7,214 nt of DNA from JBDTLH01 sp039934875 (GTDB lineage: Bacteria > Acidobacteriota > Terriglobia > Terriglobales > Acidobacteriaceae). The notes beneath the pieces were generated by a model that saw nothing but the letters and a program-made list of their open reading frames with translations, was not told where the DNA came from and searched no databases. The stretch covers positions 1-7,214 of the forward strand of contig JBDTLH010000156.1 of assembly GCA_039934875.1 (NCBI GenBank), read 5' to 3'. Positions within the stretch are counted from its first letter, which is position 1. Every line of letters starts with the position of its first letter. Positions 6,038-7,214 of this stretch are shown piece after piece. The translations under genes were made by a program, and so were the position numbers.

Positions 6038-7214
6038 CTAGGGTGGGGGCTCACTGGCGGTCAGCCTGGCGATCGCCCATTGGGCGTGTTCGGCAACAAT
6101 GGGATCGGCGACTGCCGCGAGTTCGCGCATCCGGGGCAGGTGATTGGGGTCGCCGCTGTTGCCGATGGCAACACAGACGTTGCGTAGAAAACCCTGATAT
6201 TTCGCCCGTTTGATGGGGGTGCCGCGGAAGAGCTCGCGCCATTGCTCAAGCGTGAGCGAGGCGAGTTGTGCGAGCTCCAGGTTGGCGGCGGAGAATTCGG
6301 GCCGCAGTTGGAACTCCGCCGCCCCACTGACCGGGGCGCGACCCTGCTCTCCATCCTGACGGTTCCAGGGGCAGACATCCTGGCAAATATCGAAGCCGAA
6401 GACGTTGTTGCCCATCAGAGGGCGCAACTCGGGATCGATGCTGCCGCGCTTTTCGATGGTGAGATAGGAGATGCAGCGGCGCGCGTCCATCTGATAGGGT
6501 GCGACCAGCGCATCAGTGGGACAGGCATCGAGGCAGCGGGTGCATGTGCCGCAGCGGTCGGGCGCGAGGAACTGACCATGGAATGCCTCGGAAATTCCCC
6601 CAGAGGAGGTTTGGGAACCAGGCCCAGAGACAGGCGGAGAGCCCGTCATACTTGCGCTTTCGCCACGCTCTTCGGCAAGCTCATAAGAGGTGGCGATTAC
6701 ACCCAGGAAAAGCCAGCTTCCGAGGCGTTCGCGCTCGTTGATAAGGCAGGTATTCTTGCCGATCCAGCCGATGCCGGCGGCCTGCGCCAGGGAGCGCTCG
6801 ACGATGGGTCCGGTATCCACATAGCAGCGCGATTGCAAGGCTTCGGGGCGCGAATGGAAGCGCGAGCGGAGTTGCGATTCCACCGTCCGCAGGCGCGACA
6901 TCAGAGTGTCGTGATAGTCCTTGCCGCCGAGGGCATAGCGCGCGATCCAGGCGTTGTTTGCGTTGGAGCCGGTGGAATAAGGTGCATCGGGATTGTAGTT
7001 GATGGCGCAGACCACGACGGAGCGCGCCCAGGGCAGGGCGGACTCGAGTTGCTTGCGTTTGAGTTCGCCACGGTCACTGCGGGCGGTAAGATAGTGCATA
7101 TCGCCATGTGCGCCACTCTCGATCCAGCGCTCGAAGTGTTCAACTTCGGGGAAGGGATAGGAGACGACGCCGCAGAGGTCGAAGCCGACGCCGCGGGCCG
7201 CGTGCTGGGCGAGG
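6038..7214 (-). CDS. queG: Epoxyqueuosine reductase (5' end beyond the window)
   Basis: QueG reduces epoxyqueuosine to queuosine in tRNAs with GUN anticodons, using cobalamin and two [4Fe-4S] clusters, in the cytoplasm. The frame is open to the right edge, so 391 residues are visible and the start lies outside. An ATG at 7099 is internal: the 38 preceding residues (AARGVGFDLCGV, FERWIESGAHGD) match the QueG N-terminus, and this Met belongs to the 'HGxMxYL' motif. Landmarks by visible residue: YVDTGP with the probable catalytic Asp at 133, GIGWIGKNTCL (about 147-157), the first cluster motif CGTCTRCLDACP (Cys 221, 224, 227, 231), CISYLTIEKRG (Cys 247), and FGFDICQDVCPWN (Cys 277 and 281). A C-terminal HEAT-like helical region starts at about residue 330. 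Two oddities: the usual GCD cysteine is Phe (274), and a Gly/Ser/Pro-rich insertion lies at about 183-217. Confidence 0.93.
   Translation of the reverse strand, partial: LAQHAARGVGFDLCGVVSYPFPEVEHFERWIESGAHGDMHYLTARSDRGELKRKQLESALPWARSVVVCAINYNPDAPYSTGSNANNAWIARYALGGKDYHDTLMSRLRTVESQLRSRFHSRPEALQSRCYVDTGPIVERSLAQAAGIGWIGKNTCLINERERLGSWLFLGVIATSYELAEERGESASMTGSPPVSGPGSQTSSGGISEAFHGQFLAPDRCGTCTRCLDACPTDALVAPYQMDARRCISYLTIEKRGSIDPELRPLMGNNVFGFDICQDVCPWNRQDGEQGRAPVSGAAEFQLRPEFSAANLELAQLASLTLEQWRELFRGTPIKRAKYQGFLRNVCVAIGNSGDPNHLPRMRELAAVADPIVAEHAQWAIARLTASEPPP

Noticed and set aside
6038..7099. QueG start at ATG 7099
   Set aside because: The frame continues to the right edge, and the 38 residues upstream match the QueG N-terminus; this Met is internal.

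Overview
The window looks like chromosomal DNA of an acidobacterium (Terriglobia-like). This rests on family content: a GWxTD-domain protein, an outer-membrane barrel with an N-terminal carboxypeptidase-regulatory-like domain, and a PEP-CTERM protein occur together in that phylum. The DNA is moderately to highly GC-rich, and no RNA gene, CRISPR array, transposase or phage gene is visible. The taxonomic call is an inference from gene families, not from a marker gene.

Layout. (1) 1-418, minus strand: the 5' part of a secreted phosphoesterase/acid phosphatase-like gene that runs off the left edge. (2) 419-704: a divergent intergenic region with two near-identical palindromes. One overlaps a good promoter for the phosphoesterase; the other lies just upstream of pyrE. 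(3) 705-1286, plus: pyrE, orotate phosphoribosyltransferase. (4) 1378-2166, plus: a secreted PEP-CTERM protein, probably an exosortase substrate. (5) 2189-3880, minus: an outer-membrane beta-barrel protein with a carboxypeptidase-regulatory-like domain, convergent with (4). (6) 3974-5797, minus: a GWxTD-domain exported protein, directly upstream of (5). An 18-bp tandem repeat fills the gap between them. (7) 5798-6037: an intergenic region with a clear minus-strand promoter overlapping an inverted repeat. (8) 6038-7214, minus: queG, epoxyqueuosine reductase, whose first residues lie beyond the right edge.

How the genes relate. The GWxTD gene and the barrel gene are probably one transcription unit read leftward from the promoter at 5830-5858, and both products act in the cell envelope. 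The phosphoesterase and PEP-CTERM proteins are also exported. pyrE (pyrimidine synthesis) and queG (tRNA queuosine synthesis) are cytoplasmic housekeeping enzymes with no pathway link to these neighbours. No new multi-gene defence or mobile system is evident. The points most worth a second look are the shared palindromes at 468-484 and 659-673, the Cys-to-Phe change at a predicted iron-sulfur ligand of QueG, and the in-frame 18-bp repeat at the GWxTD/barrel junction.
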